Below are positions 1 to 9,072 of a DNA stretch of 64,000 nt, one piece after another. The notes under the pieces were generated by a model. It was not told where the DNA came from. It worked only from the letters and a program-made list of their open reading frames with translations, and made no database searches. The stretch is from Clavibacter michiganensis subsp. tessellarius (GTDB taxonomy: Bacteria; Actinomycetota; Actinomycetes; Actinomycetales; Microbacteriaceae), in assembly GCF_021922985.1 (NCBI RefSeq), contig NZ_CP040788.1, forward strand, positions 620,001 through 684,000, written 5' to 3'. Position 1 is the stretch's first letter. The number at the start of each line of letters is the position of its first letter. The position numbers and the translations under genes are program-made.

Positions 1-1050
1 GAGCTGCCGCTGGTAGCTCGCGCCGCCGTCGACGATGTCGAGGATCCCGGCGAGCTCGTCCCCGCAGCCGAGCTCCTCGGCGACGGGGGAGAGGCGCTCC
101 ACGAGCGCGCGCGTGTCGTCGCCGACGAGGGCCTCGTCGCCGGCCGCGTCCTGGATCACGATGGCGTCCATGCCGTACCGGGCCGCGCGCCACTTGTTCT
201 CGCGCACGAACCACGGCTGCATCCGGGGCAGCTCCTCGCCGCGGTCGAGCGCGGCGGACATGTCGTGCACGAGGCACTGCACGAGGGCGGCCAGCGACGC
301 GATCTCGCGCAGCGTCGAGACGCCGTCGAACACGCGCGTCTCGAGCGTTCCCCACTTCGGCGCCGGCCGGATGTCCCAGCGCAGCTCGCTGTGGTGGTCG
401 ATGACGCCGACGTGCGTCATGTCGCCCACGAGCCGCTCGTAGTCGGCCCAGGTCGTGAGGTCCGGCGGCAGCCCGGCGGTGGGCAGCTGCTGGAACATGA
501 GCGCGCGGTTGGACGCGTATCCCGTCTCCTGCCCCGACCAGTACGGGCTCGACGCGCTGAGCGCCTGGAACCGGGGGAGGTGAACGAGCAGCGCGTTGAG
601 GATGGGGAGCGCCTTCGCGGCGTCGTCGATGCCGACGTGCACGTGCACGCCCCAGATCATCATCTGCCGGCCCCACCACCTGGTGCGGTCGAGGAGCGTC
701 GCGTACCGCTCGTTGTCGGGCGTCACGTCCTGGTCGGGCCACGAGCTGAACGGGTGCGTGCCGGCGCACATGAGGTCGATGCCGAGCGGGTCGGCGACGT
801 CGACCACGCGCTCGATCAGGCGCGCGAGGTCGTCCACCGCGGCGCCGACGCGCGCGTGCGGCGCGCTCACGACCTCGACCGTGTTGGTGAGGAACTCCCC
901 GGTCACGTGCGGGTGCGCGTCGTCGTGCGGGAACGAGCGGAGGATGTCGGGGGCGACGCCCGCGAGCTCGCCGGATCCGCGGTCGACGCACGCGAGCTCC
1001 CACTCGATCCCGACGCGGGAGGGCGGCTGCCGGGCGAAGTCGATCTGCAT
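1..1050 (-). CDS. Carboxylate-amine ligase, YbdK / glutamate-cysteine ligase family 2 (3' end cut by window)
   Basis: About 350 residues are present; the C-terminus lies beyond base 1. Read on the minus strand, the protein has the family's opening motif (GIEWELA near residue 10), a CAGTHPF motif, a VHVHVG metal/ATP-site motif, ETRVFDG and, near the window edge, a GASYQRQ motif, all in the order expected of GCS2/YbdK ATP-grasp-like ligases. Such enzymes join glutamate to cysteine or another amine; the true substrate in actinobacteria is often unknown. The ATG at 1050 is preceded by AGGA at a good distance; an in-frame ATG at 1107 would add 19 residues. The family is usually about 370 residues, so only a short tail is missing. 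It is divergent from rpsP and has no visible link to it. Confidence 0.8.
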   Translation of the reverse strand, partial: MQIDFARQPPSRVGIEWELACVDRGSGELAGVAPDILRSFPHDDAHPHVTGEFLTNTVEVVSAPHARVGAAVDDLARLIERVVDVADPLGIDLMCAGTHPFSSWPDQDVTPDNERYATLLDRTRWWGRQMMIWGVHVHVGIDDAAKALPILNALLVHLPRFQALSASSPYWSGQETGYASNRALMFQQLPTAGLPPDLTTWADYERLVGDMTHVGVIDHHSELRWDIRPAPKWGTLETRVFDGVSTLREIASLAALVQCLVHDMSAALDRGEELPRMQPWFVRENKWRAARYGMDAIVIQDAAGDEALVGDDTRALVERLSPVAEELGCGDELAGILDIVDGGASYQRQL

Positions 1051-1189
1051 GCGGGTCCTGCCGTCCACGGGGTCTCGGGGCGCATGCGCCGGGTGTCGTC
1101 CGATCATGCCACGCACCCCGCGGGGCGGCCGGGCGATGACGCCGTGCGGCGCGCCGACGGGAGGGGTCCCGGCCGCGCCCGGCGTCTGC

Positions 1190-1195
1190 CATAAT
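1190..1195 (+). promoter_or_regulatory. Candidate -10 box (CATAAT) for the rpsP operon
   Basis: CATAAT matches TATAAT at five of six bases and stands out in GC-rich sequence. No clear -35 is seen. It would give rpsP a leader of about 120 bases. The rest of the 1051-1322 gap holds nothing else I can identify. Confidence 0.45.
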
Positions 1196-1322
1196 GATCT
1201 GTCGAGTCCGCGATCGTCCGACCCTCTAATCAGGCGCCGCGAGACCCCATCGAACCTATGCCGAGTGTGCCCCCACGCTCACGGCCGTCAGTTCACCCCA
1301 CACAAAGAAATTCAGGAGAATT

Positions 1323-1736
1323 GTGGCTGTCAAGATCCGTCTGAAGCGCCTGGGCAAGATCCGCGCGCCGTACTACCGCATCGTCGTCGCCGACTCGCGC
1401 ACCAAGCGCGACGGCCGCGTCATCGAGGAGATCGGCAAGTACCACCCCACCGAGGAGCCCTCGTTCATCGAGATCCAGTCGGAGCGGGCGCAGTACTGGC
1501 TCTCCGTGGGCGCGCAGCCCACCGAGCAGGTCGAGGCCCTCCTCAAGCTCACGGGCGACTGGGGTCGCTTCAAGGGGGACAAGGACGCGGTCTCCACCGT
1601 CCGCACGCGCGAGGCGAAGCCCGCCTACGTCGCCGACGAGAAGAAGAAGCCGGTCCTCAAGCCCAAGACCGAGAAGGCCGCCCCCGCGCCCGAGGCCACC
1701 GAGGCCCCGGCCGAGGCGACCGAGGAGCAGGCCTAG
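1323..1736 (+). CDS. rpsP: 30S ribosomal protein S16
   Basis: The first 80 residues are a standard bS16 domain ([20 protein letters not shown] at the N-terminus, then [11 protein letters not shown]), a small-subunit protein needed for 30S assembly. At 137 residues it exceeds the usual 80-90 because of a Lys-then-Ala/Pro/Glu tail from about residue 100, common in actinobacterial S16. The start is GTG, immediately after AGGAGA (1314-1319), a short but clear ribosome binding site. It heads the rpsP-khpA-rimM-trmD cluster, with three bases to khpA. Confidence 0.97.
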   Translation: MAVKIRLKRLGKIRAPYYRIVVADSRTKRDGRVIEEIGKYHPTEEPSFIEIQSERAQYWLSVGAQPTEQVEALLKLTGDWGRFKGDKDAVSTVRTREAKPAYVADEKKKPVLKPKTEKAAPAPEATEAPAEATEEQA

Positions 1737-1739
1737 CCC

Positions 1740-1976
1740 ATGCTCGCTCCCGCGCTCGCTCATCTGGTCAAGGGCATCGTCGAGCACCCGGACGACGTCT
1801 CCGTGACGAGCAAGGGATCCCCCCGCGGCGAGGTCCTCGAGGTGCGCGTGCACCCCGAGGACCTCGGCCGGGTCATCGGCCGCGCGGGTCGTACCGCGAA
1901 GGCCCTCCGGACCCTGGTGTCGGCTCTCGCCGACGGCCAGCGCGTCCGCGTCGATGTGGTGGACACCGATTCCTGA
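1740..1976 (+). CDS. khpA: KH-domain RNA-binding protein KhpA
   Basis: A 78-residue single KH domain. The RNA-contacting GxxG loop is GRAG at residues 47-50, followed by the expected helix. KhpA proteins bind many RNAs, often with KhpB/Jag, and affect cell length and division in Gram-positives; the role here is inferred from the family. Position between rpsP and rimM is the conserved actinobacterial location. Its 3' end overlaps the rimM start by 23 bases, suggesting translational coupling. Confidence 0.93.
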   Translation: MLAPALAHLVKGIVEHPDDVSVTSKGSPRGEVLEVRVHPEDLGRVIGRAGRTAKALRTLVSALADGQRVRVDVVDTDS

Positions 1977-2616
1977 GGTCGAGGGCCGGGACCCCGCGGC
2001 GTTCCGCGTGGGCCGGCTCACCAAGGCGCACGGGCTCAAGGGCGCCGTGAAGCTCGAGCTGTTCACCGACGACCCCGCCAAGCGCTTCGTCCCCGGCGCC
2101 GAGTTCAGCCTCCAGGTGCCGGATTCCTCGCCCTGGCACGGCCGCACCCTCACCCTCACCGAGCTGCGCTGGTACAACAGCCACCCCGTCGGGTTCTTCG
2201 AGGGCGTCGCCGACCGCACGGCCGCCGAGTCGCTCGCGAAGGCCATCCTCTGGATGACGCCCCCGGCCGACGAGCCCGCCGAGCCGGACGCCTGGTACGA
2301 CCACCAGCTCGTGGGCCTGAAGGTCCTCCGCGACGGCGTCGAGGTCGGCACCGTCTCGCTGGTCGACCACTTCCCGGCGCAGGACCTGCTGCACGTCGAC
2401 ACCCCGAACGGCACCGTCCTCGTCCCTTTCGTGCAGGCCATCGTGCCGTCGGTCGACGTCGACGCCGGCACGCTCGTGGTCACGCCGCCGCTCGGCCTCT
2501 TCGAGGACGTCGCCGAGGAGGCGGAGCCCGCGGCCGCGCCCGACGCCGCCCCGGCCGCGGAGGACGCATCCGTCCCCGGCGCGGATCCCGCGCCCGAGGG
2601 CGACGACGCCCGCTGA
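1954..2616 (+). CDS. rimM: Ribosome maturation factor RimM
   Basis: A 220-residue protein with an N-terminal RimM beta-barrel ([19 protein letters not shown] near residues 18-36) and a PRC-barrel half (about 108-185, with [12 protein letters not shown]). RimM binds S19 in the 30S head and helps mature the 3' domain of 16S rRNA. The C-terminal 35 residues are an Ala/Glu/Pro tail not needed for the fold. The ATG at 1954 is inside khpA; the next in-frame start would remove the first beta-strand, so the overlapping start is preferred. trmD follows after one base. Confidence 0.94.
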   Translation: MWWTPIPEVEGRDPAAFRVGRLTKAHGLKGAVKLELFTDDPAKRFVPGAEFSLQVPDSSPWHGRTLTLTELRWYNSHPVGFFEGVADRTAAESLAKAILWMTPPADEPAEPDAWYDHQLVGLKVLRDGVEVGTVSLVDHFPAQDLLHVDTPNGTVLVPFVQAIVPSVDVDAGTLVVTPPLGLFEDVAEEAEPAAAPDAAPAAEDASVPGADPAPEGDDAR

Positions 2617-2617
2617 C

Positions 2618-3304
2618 ATGCGGATCGACATCGTCTCGATCTTCCCGGAGTTCTTCGGGGTGCTCGACATCTCCCTGCTCGGCCGCGCCCGCCAGTCCGG
2701 CCTCATCGACCTGCGCGTGCACGACCTCCGCGCCTTCACGCACGACCGGCACCGCACCGTCGACGACACCCCGTACGGCGGCGGCGCCGGCATGGTCATG
2801 CGCCCCGAGCCGTGGGGCGAGGCGATCGACGAGGTCCTGTCCGACGACACGGATCCGGTCGTCATCTTCCCGTCGCCCGCGGGCGACGTCTTCACGCAGG
2901 CGATGGCGCAGGAGCTCTCCGCGGAGCCGCACCTCGCCTTCGGCTGCGGCCGCTACGAGGGCATCGACCAGCGCGTGGTGGACCACACGGCCACCCGCGC
3001 CCGCGTGCGGCTCGTGAGCCTCGGCGACTACGTGCTCAACGGCGGCGAGGTCGCGGTCATGGCGATGATCGAGGCCATCGGGCGCCTGGTCCCCGGCGTC
3101 GTGGGCAACCCGGCGAGCCTCGTCGAGGAGAGCCACTCCGACGGGCTGCTCGAGCACCCCAGCTACACCAAGCCGCCCGAGTGGCGCGGCCTCGCGGTGC
3201 CCGACGTGCTCCGCAGCGGCAACCACGGCGCCATCGCGGCCTGGCGTCGCGAGCAGCAGCTCGAGCGCACCCAACGTGTCCGTCCGGACCTGCTGCCCGA
3301 CTGA
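2618..3304 (+). CDS. trmD: tRNA (guanine(37)-N1)-methyltransferase TrmD
   Basis: Standard-length (228 aa) SPOUT-class methyltransferase that makes m1G37 next to the anticodon and prevents +1 frameshifting. The S-adenosylmethionine-binding trefoil-knot motifs are clear: [12 protein letters not shown] near residue 110, [11 protein letters not shown] near 132, and the early [13 protein letters not shown] loop. Last gene of the rpsP operon, with a 1-base spacer from rimM. It converges on map with only 24 bases between stops and no strong hairpin. Confidence 0.97.
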   Translation: MRIDIVSIFPEFFGVLDISLLGRARQSGLIDLRVHDLRAFTHDRHRTVDDTPYGGGAGMVMRPEPWGEAIDEVLSDDTDPVVIFPSPAGDVFTQAMAQELSAEPHLAFGCGRYEGIDQRVVDHTATRARVRLVSLGDYVLNGGEVAVMAMIEAIGRLVPGVVGNPASLVEESHSDGLLEHPSYTKPPEWRGLAVPDVLRSGNHGAIAAWRREQQLERTQRVRPDLLPD

Positions 3305-3328
3305 CCGCAGGACGCGCGCCGTCGTCCG

Positions 3329-4096
3329 CTAGGAGCGCGCGGTGAGGATCAGCGGCCCGGACTCCGTGACGGCGACCGTGTGCTCCATGTGCGCGCCGCG
3401 GGAGCCGTCGGCGCTGCGGAGGGTCCAGCCGTCCTTGTCGGTGTAGATCTCGTCGGTGCTCTGCAGGAACCACGGCTCGATGGCGATCACGAGGCCCGGG
3501 CGCAGCGGCACGCCGCGGTTCGGGCGGCCCTGGTTCGCGATGTGCGGGTCGCCGTGCATCGTGCGGCCGACGCCGTGGCCGCCGAAGTCGGTGTTGACCG
3601 AGTAGCCGGCCGCGGTCGCGACCGCGCCGATGGCGGCGGAGATGTCGCCCGTGCGCCCGCCGGGCTGGGCGGCGCGGATGCCGGCTTCCAGGGCTGCGGT
3701 CGTCACCTCGATGAGGCGCACGTCCTCGGGGCGCGGGGTGCCGACGATGACGCTGACCGCGGAGTCGCTGACCCAGCCGTCGACGGACGCCGCGAAGTCG
3801 AGGCTGAGGAGGTCGCCGTCCTGCAGCCGGTAGTCGTGGGGGAGGCCGTGCAGCACGCCGTCGTTCACGGAGGTGCAGAGCACCTTCCCGAAGGGGCTCG
3901 CGCCGAACGACGGGTGGTAGTCGATGTAGCAGGACTCGGCGCCGCGCTCGCGGATCATCCGGTGCGCCGCCCGGTCGAGGTCGAGCAGGTTGACCCCCAC
4001 GTCGGCCTGCGCGGCGAGCGTCGTGAGCACGTGCGCCACGAACTCCCCGGCGGGTCGCATCTGGTCCATCTCGGCGGGCGTTCGCAGTTCCATCAC
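3329..4096 (-). CDS. map: Type I methionyl aminopeptidase
   Basis: A 255-residue pita-bread metallopeptidase that removes the initiator Met in the cytosol. The five metal ligands are visible in order: Asp in SLDFAAS, Asp in VSDSAVSV, His in GGHGVGRTMH, Glu in AIEPWF and Glu in HMEHTVAV. There is no N-terminal zinc-finger extension. The GTG at 4096 lies seven bases after a TAGGAT box, so a leaderless message starting at GTG is likely; ATG at 4093 is the alternative and differs by one residue. Confidence 0.95.
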   Translation of the reverse strand: MMELRTPAEMDQMRPAGEFVAHVLTTLAAQADVGVNLLDLDRAAHRMIRERGAESCYIDYHPSFGASPFGKVLCTSVNDGVLHGLPHDYRLQDGDLLSLDFAASVDGWVSDSAVSVIVGTPRPEDVRLIEVTTAALEAGIRAAQPGGRTGDISAAIGAVATAAGYSVNTDFGGHGVGRTMHGDPHIANQGRPNRGVPLRPGLVIAIEPWFLQSTDEIYTDKDGWTLRSADGSRGAHMEHTVAVTESGPLILTARS

Positions 4097-4103
4097 GCGA
4101 TGG

Positions 4104-4109
4104 ATCCTA
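4104..4109 (-). promoter_or_regulatory. -10 box TAGGAT, leaderless promoter of map
   Basis: TAGGAT on the minus strand, seven bases before the GTG at 4096. Spacing places transcription start on or beside the start codon. Confidence 0.6.
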
Positions 4110-4154
4110 CGCGAGGGGCATCGAGGAGCCTCGGCGCCGCCCAGGTTCCGCTCC

Positions 4155-4160
4155 TACCAT
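4155..4160 (+). promoter_or_regulatory. -10 box TACCAT, leaderless promoter
   Basis: TACCAT ends six bases before the ATG at 4167. No ribosome binding site precedes that ATG, consistent with a leaderless message. Confidence 0.6.
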
Positions 4161-4166
4161 GGGTCC

Positions 4167-4658
4167 ATGCAGCAGTCCCCGGCCCTCGCCCTCCGTCGCG
4201 CGCTGCACCGCTGGCAGCCCGTCGCCGTCGTGGTGCTCCCCGCCTGGCTCCTCGTGGGCTGGGCGGTCTTCGGCTCCGGCGGCTGGGAGCTGCTCCTCGT
4301 GATCATCGCGGCCGGCGCCCTCGGCATCGCGCTCCTCGTGGGCCTCGGGCTCGTGCGCGCCCGCCGGTCGGTGCGCGAGTCGCGGGCCGTGTCGCCCGCC
4401 GACGCGGTCGCGCTCGGGGCGCTCACGCTCGCCGTCCTGGGCGCCGGCACCTACTCGGTCGTGAGCACCTGGTGCGCCGTGGCGGCCGTGCTGGCGCTGG
4501 TCGCGCTCCTCGTCCTCGCGGTCCGCCAGCTGCTCGTCGAGACCCGGCAGCGCATGCAGGAGGTCGTCTCCGTCCTCGAGCGCGACGCCCAGCCGCGTCC
4601 GCCGGAGTGGAAGGCGGCCGAGGGCCCGGACGCCGGCCGCACCATCCGCCTCGACTGA
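4167..4658 (+). CDS. Small four-helix membrane protein, function unknown
   Basis: 163 residues with four predicted membrane helices (about residues 18-40, 42-64, 85-105 and 107-126), each rich in Val, Leu and Ala, then a charged cytoplasmic tail with an Arg/Glu helix (ETRQRMQEVVSVLER) and a Pro-containing end. No catalytic motif is visible and I do not recognise the family. The start was chosen by its leaderless promoter; the open frame upstream lacks a suitable start. It is divergent from map and is followed by the rplS promoter region. Confidence 0.75.
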   Translation: MQQSPALALRRALHRWQPVAVVVLPAWLLVGWAVFGSGGWELLLVIIAAGALGIALLVGLGLVRARRSVRESRAVSPADAVALGALTLAVLGAGTYSVVSTWCAVAAVLALVALLVLAVRQLLVETRQRMQEVVSVLERDAQPRPPEWKAAEGPDAGRTIRLD

Positions 4659-4684
4659 CCCGCGCCCTCCGTCGGTCCTCCGCT

Positions 4685-4714
4685 TTGCGCTCGACGCGCC
4701 CGAGGTGACACAAT
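4685..4714 (+). promoter_or_regulatory. Candidate promoter of rplS (TTGCGC, 18 bases, CACAAT)
   Basis: TTGCGC at 4685-4690 and CACAAT at 4709-4714 are separated by 18 bases. It is one of the few places in the window with both hexamers, and gives rplS a leader of about 110 bases, similar to rpsP. Confidence 0.5.
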
Positions 4715-4831
4715 GGGCGATCGTGCCTGCCGTCGACCCTGCCACGGGGGAGTCGGCCACTCATGCGGGCCGTTCCCCTTCCAGACATTGATGCGCAGTC
4801 GACCCGTGGCGGTTGCAGAGAGCGGTACACC

Positions 4832-5176
4832 ATGCACATCCTCGATTCCGTCGACAAGGCGTCGCTGCGGTCGGACATCCCCGACTTCCGCGCCGGCGAC
4901 ACGGTCAAGGTCCACGTCAACATCGTCGAGGGCAGCCGCTCGCGCATCCAGGTGTTCCAGGGCATCGTCATCGGCCGTCAGGGCGAGGGCGTCCGCGAGA
5001 CGTTCTGCGTCCGCAAGGTCAGCTTCCAGGTCGGCGTCGAGCGCACCTTCCCGGTTCACTCCCCGGTCATCGACCACATCGAGGTCGTGACGCGCGGCGA
5101 CGTGCGCCGCGCGAAGCTCTACTTCCTGCGCGACCTGCGCGGCAAGAAGGCGAAGATCAAGGAGAAGCGCTCCTAG
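4832..5176 (+). CDS. rplS: 50S ribosomal protein L19
   Basis: 114 residues, standard bL19 length and sequence ([12 protein letters not shown] near residue 18, [43 protein letters not shown] at the end). L19 sits at the 30S-50S interface. An in-frame start at 4763 would add 23 atypical residues; MHILD at 4832 matches the family N-terminus. It is followed by a perfect palindrome at 5201-5232. Confidence 0.96.
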   Translation: MHILDSVDKASLRSDIPDFRAGDTVKVHVNIVEGSRSRIQVFQGIVIGRQGEGVRETFCVRKVSFQVGVERTFPVHSPVIDHIEVVTRGDVRRAKLYFLRDLRGKKAKIKEKRS

Positions 5177-5200
5177 CGCATCCCCACCTGTCCTCCGACC

Positions 5201-5232
5201 GAGCTCCCGGCATCTACACTTGCCGGGAGCTC
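5201..5232 (+). terminator. Perfect 12-bp inverted repeat between rplS and lepB, with a -10-like loop
   Basis: GAGCTCCCGGCA (5201-5212) and its exact reverse complement (5221-5232) flank an 8-base loop containing TACACT. It lies 24 bases after the rplS stop and 10 bases before lepB. It could be the rplS terminator (no T tract), an operator around the lepB promoter, or both. Confidence 0.6.
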
Positions 5233-5242
5233 AGGCGGTTAA

Positions 5243-5995
5243 ATGACAGACAGCACGGCGCCCACGGACACCAGATCCTCGGGCAGGCACAGCGACAAGC
5301 GTTCGCGCGGATGGAAGACGTTCCTGCGGGACGTCCTCGTCATCTTCGTGGTGGCCCTCCTCGTATCGGTCCTGATCAAGGCGTTCCTGATCCGGTCGTT
5401 CTACATCCCGTCGTCCTCCATGGAGGACACGCTGCAGATCGACGACCGCATCGTCGTGAACCAGCTCACGCCGAAGTTCGTGCCGCTGGAGCATGGCGAC
5501 GTGGTCGTGTTCCGGGATCCCGGCGGGTGGCTCACCCCCTCGCCCCAGGTCGAGAAGCCGCCCATCGCGGCCGCAGTCGACTGGGCCCTCACGGCCGTGG
5601 GGCTGTCCGCGTCCGACAGCAATGATCACCTGATCAAGCGGCTCATCGGTCTGCCAGGCGACCACGTCGTCTGCTGCAACTCCCTCGGCCAGATGAGCGT
5701 GAACGACGTGCCGCTGGACGAGCCCTACATCAAGCTCGTCCCCGGCGTCACACGTGCGTCCGACGTCGACTTCGACGTCACCGTCCCGGCGGACTCGCTC
5801 TGGGTGATGGGCGACAACCGCGGCAACTCCTGGGACTCCCGGTACAACCAGGACGGTCCCACCAGGGGCTTCGTCCCCATCGACCACGTGGTCGGCCGGG
5901 CCTTCGTCATCACCTGGCCCATCGACCGCTGGTCGATCCTCAGCGACCACCCGGAGACGTTCGGCGACGTGCCGGACCCCGTCCCCGCGGGCTGA
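5243..5995 (+). CDS. lepB: Signal peptidase I
   Basis: 250 residues. One N-terminal membrane anchor (about 28-50) is followed by the catalytic box with the Ser nucleophile near residue 59 (IPSSSM), the general-base Lys near 132 (LIKRLIGLPGD) and the late MGDNRGNSWDSR box. It cleaves signal peptides of Sec and Tat substrates at the outer face of the membrane. The start has AGGCGG four bases upstream. Its stop overlaps the rnhB start (TGATG), indicating co-transcription. Confidence 0.97.
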   Translation: MTDSTAPTDTRSSGRHSDKRSRGWKTFLRDVLVIFVVALLVSVLIKAFLIRSFYIPSSSMEDTLQIDDRIVVNQLTPKFVPLEHGDVVVFRDPGGWLTPSPQVEKPPIAAAVDWALTAVGLSASDSNDHLIKRLIGLPGDHVVCCNSLGQMSVNDVPLDEPYIKLVPGVTRASDVDFDVTVPADSLWVMGDNRGNSWDSRYNQDGPTRGFVPIDHVVGRAFVITWPIDRWSILSDHPETFGDVPDPVPAG

Positions 5996-6654
5996 TGCCC
6001 GTCCAGGACCCGACGCTCGAGCTCGAGCGGGAGCTCCTCGCCGCCGGCGCGGCCCTCGTCATCGGCTGCGACGAGGTCGGTCGCGGCGCCCTCGCCGGGC
6101 CCGTCGCGGTCGGCATGGCCGCGGTCGGGTCGGATGCCGGGGCCTTCCCGGCCGGTCTCCGCGACTCCAAGATGCTCAGCGCGAAGCGTCGCGAGGCGCT
6201 CCATCCCGTCGTCTCGGGGTGGGTGCGCCACTCGGCGATCGGCATGGCCTCCGCGGCGGAGGTCGACGAGCTCGGCATCACGGCGTGCCTCGGACTCGCC
6301 GGGCGCCGCGCGCTGGTCGAGCTGCACCACGCGGGCGTGCCGCTGCTCGCCAGCGTCGTCCTGCTCGACGGCGCGCACGACTGGCTGACCCCGCACCTCG
6401 CGCATCCCGTGCCGGTGCGGATGCGCGTCAAGGCCGACCGCGACTGCGCCTCCGTGGCCGCCGCGTCCGTGCTCGCCAAGGTGGAGCGCGACCGCATGAT
6501 GACCGCGTGGCACGAGGACCATCCGGAGTACGGCTGGGCGGGCAACAAGGGCTACGGCAGCTCCGCGCACCTTGACGCCATCCGCGAGCGCGGCGCGTCG
6601 GCCCTGCACCGCCGCACGTGGCTCACCGGGGTCCTCGCGGGCTCGTCGTCCTGA
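5995..6654 (+). CDS. rnhB: Ribonuclease HII
   Basis: 219 residues. The metal-binding acidic residues of RNase HII are visible: Asp26-Glu27 in CDEVGRG, Asp in LLDGAHD and Asp in KADRDCAS. It nicks RNA-DNA hybrids and ribonucleotides misincorporated in DNA. The lepB-rnhB-DUF2469-YraN order is the usual actinobacterial arrangement. The ATG overlaps the lepB stop by one base. Confidence 0.96.
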   Translation: MPVQDPTLELERELLAAGAALVIGCDEVGRGALAGPVAVGMAAVGSDAGAFPAGLRDSKMLSAKRREALHPVVSGWVRHSAIGMASAAEVDELGITACLGLAGRRALVELHHAGVPLLASVVLLDGAHDWLTPHLAHPVPVRMRVKADRDCASVAAASVLAKVERDRMMTAWHEDHPEYGWAGNKGYGSSAHLDAIRERGASALHRRTWLTGVLAGSSS

Positions 6655-6722
6655 CGCACGGGGCCGGGCGGAGCCGGCGGGCGCCGACACGGCCGGCGGA
6701 GGGTGACGTCCTCCCGGGCGGA

Positions 6723-6728
6723 TAGGAT
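6723..6728 (+). promoter_or_regulatory. -10 box TAGGAT before the DUF2469 gene
   Basis: TAGGAT ends nine bases before the ATG at 6738, slightly farther than the 6-7 seen elsewhere; the leader would be only zero to three bases. Confidence 0.5.
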
Positions 6729-6737
6729 CGACGGACC

Positions 6738-7061
6738 ATGGATGACGACGAGTTCGAGGACTACGACCGCGAGGTGGAGCTCGCGCTCTACCGCGAGTAC
6801 CGGGACATCGTGTCCCAGTTCAAGTACGTGGTCGAGACCGAGCGGCGCTTCTACCTCGCGAACGAGGTCGAGCTCGTGCGCCGCGACACGGAGCACGACT
6901 TCTACTTCGAGCTGAGCATGAGCGACGTGTGGGTGTGGGACGTGTACCGCTCCGACCGCTTCGTGAAGTCCGTGCGCGTGCTCACCTTCAAGGACGTCAA
7001 CGTCGAGGAGCTCTCGGCCAAGGAGTTCGAGCTCCCCAAGGAGCTCGCCATCGACGAGTAG
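6738..7061 (+). CDS. DUF2469 conserved actinobacterial protein
   Basis: 107 residues, acidic at both ends, rich in Tyr, Trp and Phe in the middle ([17 protein letters not shown]). This matches the DUF2469 family, nearly always found between rnhB and yraN in actinobacteria. There is no signal peptide, membrane segment or catalytic motif, and its function is unknown. Confidence 0.88.
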   Translation: MDDDEFEDYDREVELALYREYRDIVSQFKYVVETERRFYLANEVELVRRDTEHDFYFELSMSDVWVWDVYRSDRFVKSVRVLTFKDVNVEELSAKEFELPKELAIDE

Positions 7062-7168
7062 GGCGCTCCGCCCCCTCCCCAGGCGCACGATCCCGGCGTG
7101 AGGCACGTGTTCCTCCGTGGACCCCCTCGCCGCCGTGCGCGTCGCGCATCCTCCTCGCGGAGGTGCCC

Positions 7169-7525
7169 ATGACACGCACGCAGGACCTGGGACGACGCGG
7201 CGAGGATCTCGCCGCACGGCATCTGATCGCGCGGGGATACGCGCTCGTCGAGCGCAACTGGCGCTGCCGCGAGGGCGAGATCGACCTCGTGATGCGCCAC
7301 GCGGGCACCACGGTGCTCGTGGAGGTGAAGACCCGGGCGGGCCTGGGGTACGGGCATCCGCTGGAGGCCGTGACGCGGGCCAAGGCCGCGCGGCTCCGCG
7401 TGCTCGCCGGGCTGTGGTGCCAGGAGCACCCGGAGCACCGCGGACCCGTCCGCATCGACGTCGTCGGCGTGGTCTGGCCGCCGGGTGCGGCGCCCACCGT
7501 CGACGTCATCCGGAGCGCCTGCTGA
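7169..7525 (+). CDS. YraN family (UPF0102) endonuclease-like protein
   Basis: 118 residues. The core carries the restriction-endonuclease-like signature: GEDLAARHL at the start, EGEIDLV (metal Asp) near residue 40 and LVEVKTR (ExK) near 53. YraN proteins resemble Holliday-junction resolvases, but the in vivo role is not established. The ATG at 7169 has GGAGG six bases upstream. Its stop overlaps the comM start (TGATG). Confidence 0.9.
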   Translation: MTRTQDLGRRGEDLAARHLIARGYALVERNWRCREGEIDLVMRHAGTTVLVEVKTRAGLGYGHPLEAVTRAKAARLRVLAGLWCQEHPEHRGPVRIDVVGVVWPPGAAPTVDVIRSAC

Positions 7526-9072
7526 TGGCCGTGGGACGCACGCTGGCCGTCGCCCTCTCCGGGCTCGACGGCTCGCTCGTCGACGTCGAGGCGGACATCA
7601 CGAGCCAGCTGCCCGGCTTCGTCCTCATCGGGCTCCCGGATGCCGCGCTGAGCCAGGCCCGGGAGCGCGTGCGCGCCGCCACGGGGAACGCGGGATGCGA
7701 GTTCCCGGTCCGTCGCGTCACCGTCAACCTGTCGCCGGCCGTGCTGCCCAAGCACGGCTCCGGGTTCGACCTCGCCATCGCGCTGGCGGTGCTGGCCGCC
7801 GGCGGATCCGTCTCGGCCGAGTCCGTCGCCGGCACGGTGCACCTCGGCGAGCTCGGGCTCGACGGACGCCTGCGCCCCACGCACGGCGTGCTCCCCGCCG
7901 TGCTCGCCGCCCGACGCGCGGGCTGCCGCCGCGTCATGGTGCCGCGCTGCCACGCCGACGAGGCGTCGCTCGTGCCGGACATGCACGTGGTGGCCGTGTC
8001 CGGGCTGCGCGAGGCGGCGATCCACCACGGCGCCGAGCTGGAGCCGGAGCCGGATGACGGGGACGTCACCGGAGCTGCGCCGCCATCCGCCGCCGTCCTC
8101 CCGGTGTCGGTCGATCCGGCCCCCTGCCTCGGGGACGTCGTGGGCAACGAGGAGGCCGTCGAGGCGCTCGTCGTGGCGGCGGCCGGCGGGCACCACATGT
8201 TCCTGCTCGGTCCACCGGGCGCGGGGAAGACCATGCTCGCGCAACGGCTGCCGGGTCTCCTGCCCGACCTCGACGAGGAGGCGGCGCTCGAGGTCGGCTG
8301 CGTCCGGTCCCTGTGCGGCGACCAGCTCGGTCCGGAGCTGCCCGTGCGTCCGCCGCTGGAGGCGCCGCATCACACGGCGAGCGCCGCCGGGCTCGTCGGC
8401 GGCGGGAGCGGCCGCATCCGACCGGGAGCCGCCGTCCGCGCCAGCGGGGGAGTGCTGTTCCTCGACGAGGCTCCGGAGTTCTCGGGCGCGGTGCTCGACT
8501 GCCTGCGGCAGCCGTTGGAGTCGGGGGTGGTGAGCATCCACCGTGCCAACGGCGTCGCGCACTTCCCCGGCCGCTTCCAGCTGGTGATGGCGGCGAACCC
8601 GTGCCCGTGCGGCTCCTTCGGCGTGCCGGGCGCGGACTGCACGTGCCCGCCGCAGGCTCGCCGTCGGTACCTGGCCCGCCTGTCGGGTCCGCTCATGGAC
8701 CGCATGGACATCCGGCTCACCGTGCGCCGGGTCACGAGCGCGGTCCACCGCGCCGCCGACGGGACGCCTCGCACGACCACCGCATCCGGCCGCGCCCGCG
8801 TCTCCGTCGCCCGCGCCGCCGCCGCCGAGCGCTGGTCCGCGACGCCGTGGAGGGTCAACGCCCACGCATCCGGGACGTGGCTCCGGCGGGAGGCGCGCCT
8901 CGGCCGCGGCACCACCGCCTCGCTCGACCGCGCCCTCGACCGCGGGCTCATCACGATGCGGGGGTACGACCGCGTGCTCCGCATCGGCTGGACGCTGGCC
9001 GACCTCGACGGTGCCCCGCGTCCGGACGCCGACCACCTCGGCCGCGCCCTCCTCCTGCGGGGTGCGTCGTGA
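7525..9072 (+). CDS. comM: YifB/ComM family Mg-chelatase-like AAA+ ATPase
   Basis: 515 residues. Domains in order: N-terminal S5/Lon-like fold (1-190), AAA+ domain with Walker A GPPGAGKT at 229-236 and Walker B VLFLDE near 311, the NPCPCG zinc-like motif, DRMDI, and a C-terminal helical lid. ComM is a hexameric helicase that extends branch migration during integration of transforming DNA; in non-competent species the role is unclear. It overlaps yraN upstream and dprA downstream by a few bases, forming a tight yraN-comM-dprA operon. Confidence 0.93.
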   Translation: MAVGRTLAVALSGLDGSLVDVEADITSQLPGFVLIGLPDAALSQARERVRAATGNAGCEFPVRRVTVNLSPAVLPKHGSGFDLAIALAVLAAGGSVSAESVAGTVHLGELGLDGRLRPTHGVLPAVLAARRAGCRRVMVPRCHADEASLVPDMHVVAVSGLREAAIHHGAELEPEPDDGDVTGAAPPSAAVLPVSVDPAPCLGDVVGNEEAVEALVVAAAGGHHMFLLGPPGAGKTMLAQRLPGLLPDLDEEAALEVGCVRSLCGDQLGPELPVRPPLEAPHHTASAAGLVGGGSGRIRPGAAVRASGGVLFLDEAPEFSGAVLDCLRQPLESGVVSIHRANGVAHFPGRFQLVMAANPCPCGSFGVPGADCTCPPQARRRYLARLSGPLMDRMDIRLTVRRVTSAVHRAADGTPRTTTASGRARVSVARAAAAERWSATPWRVNAHASGTWLRREARLGRGTTASLDRALDRGLITMRGYDRVLRIGWTLADLDGAPRPDADHLGRALLLRGAS

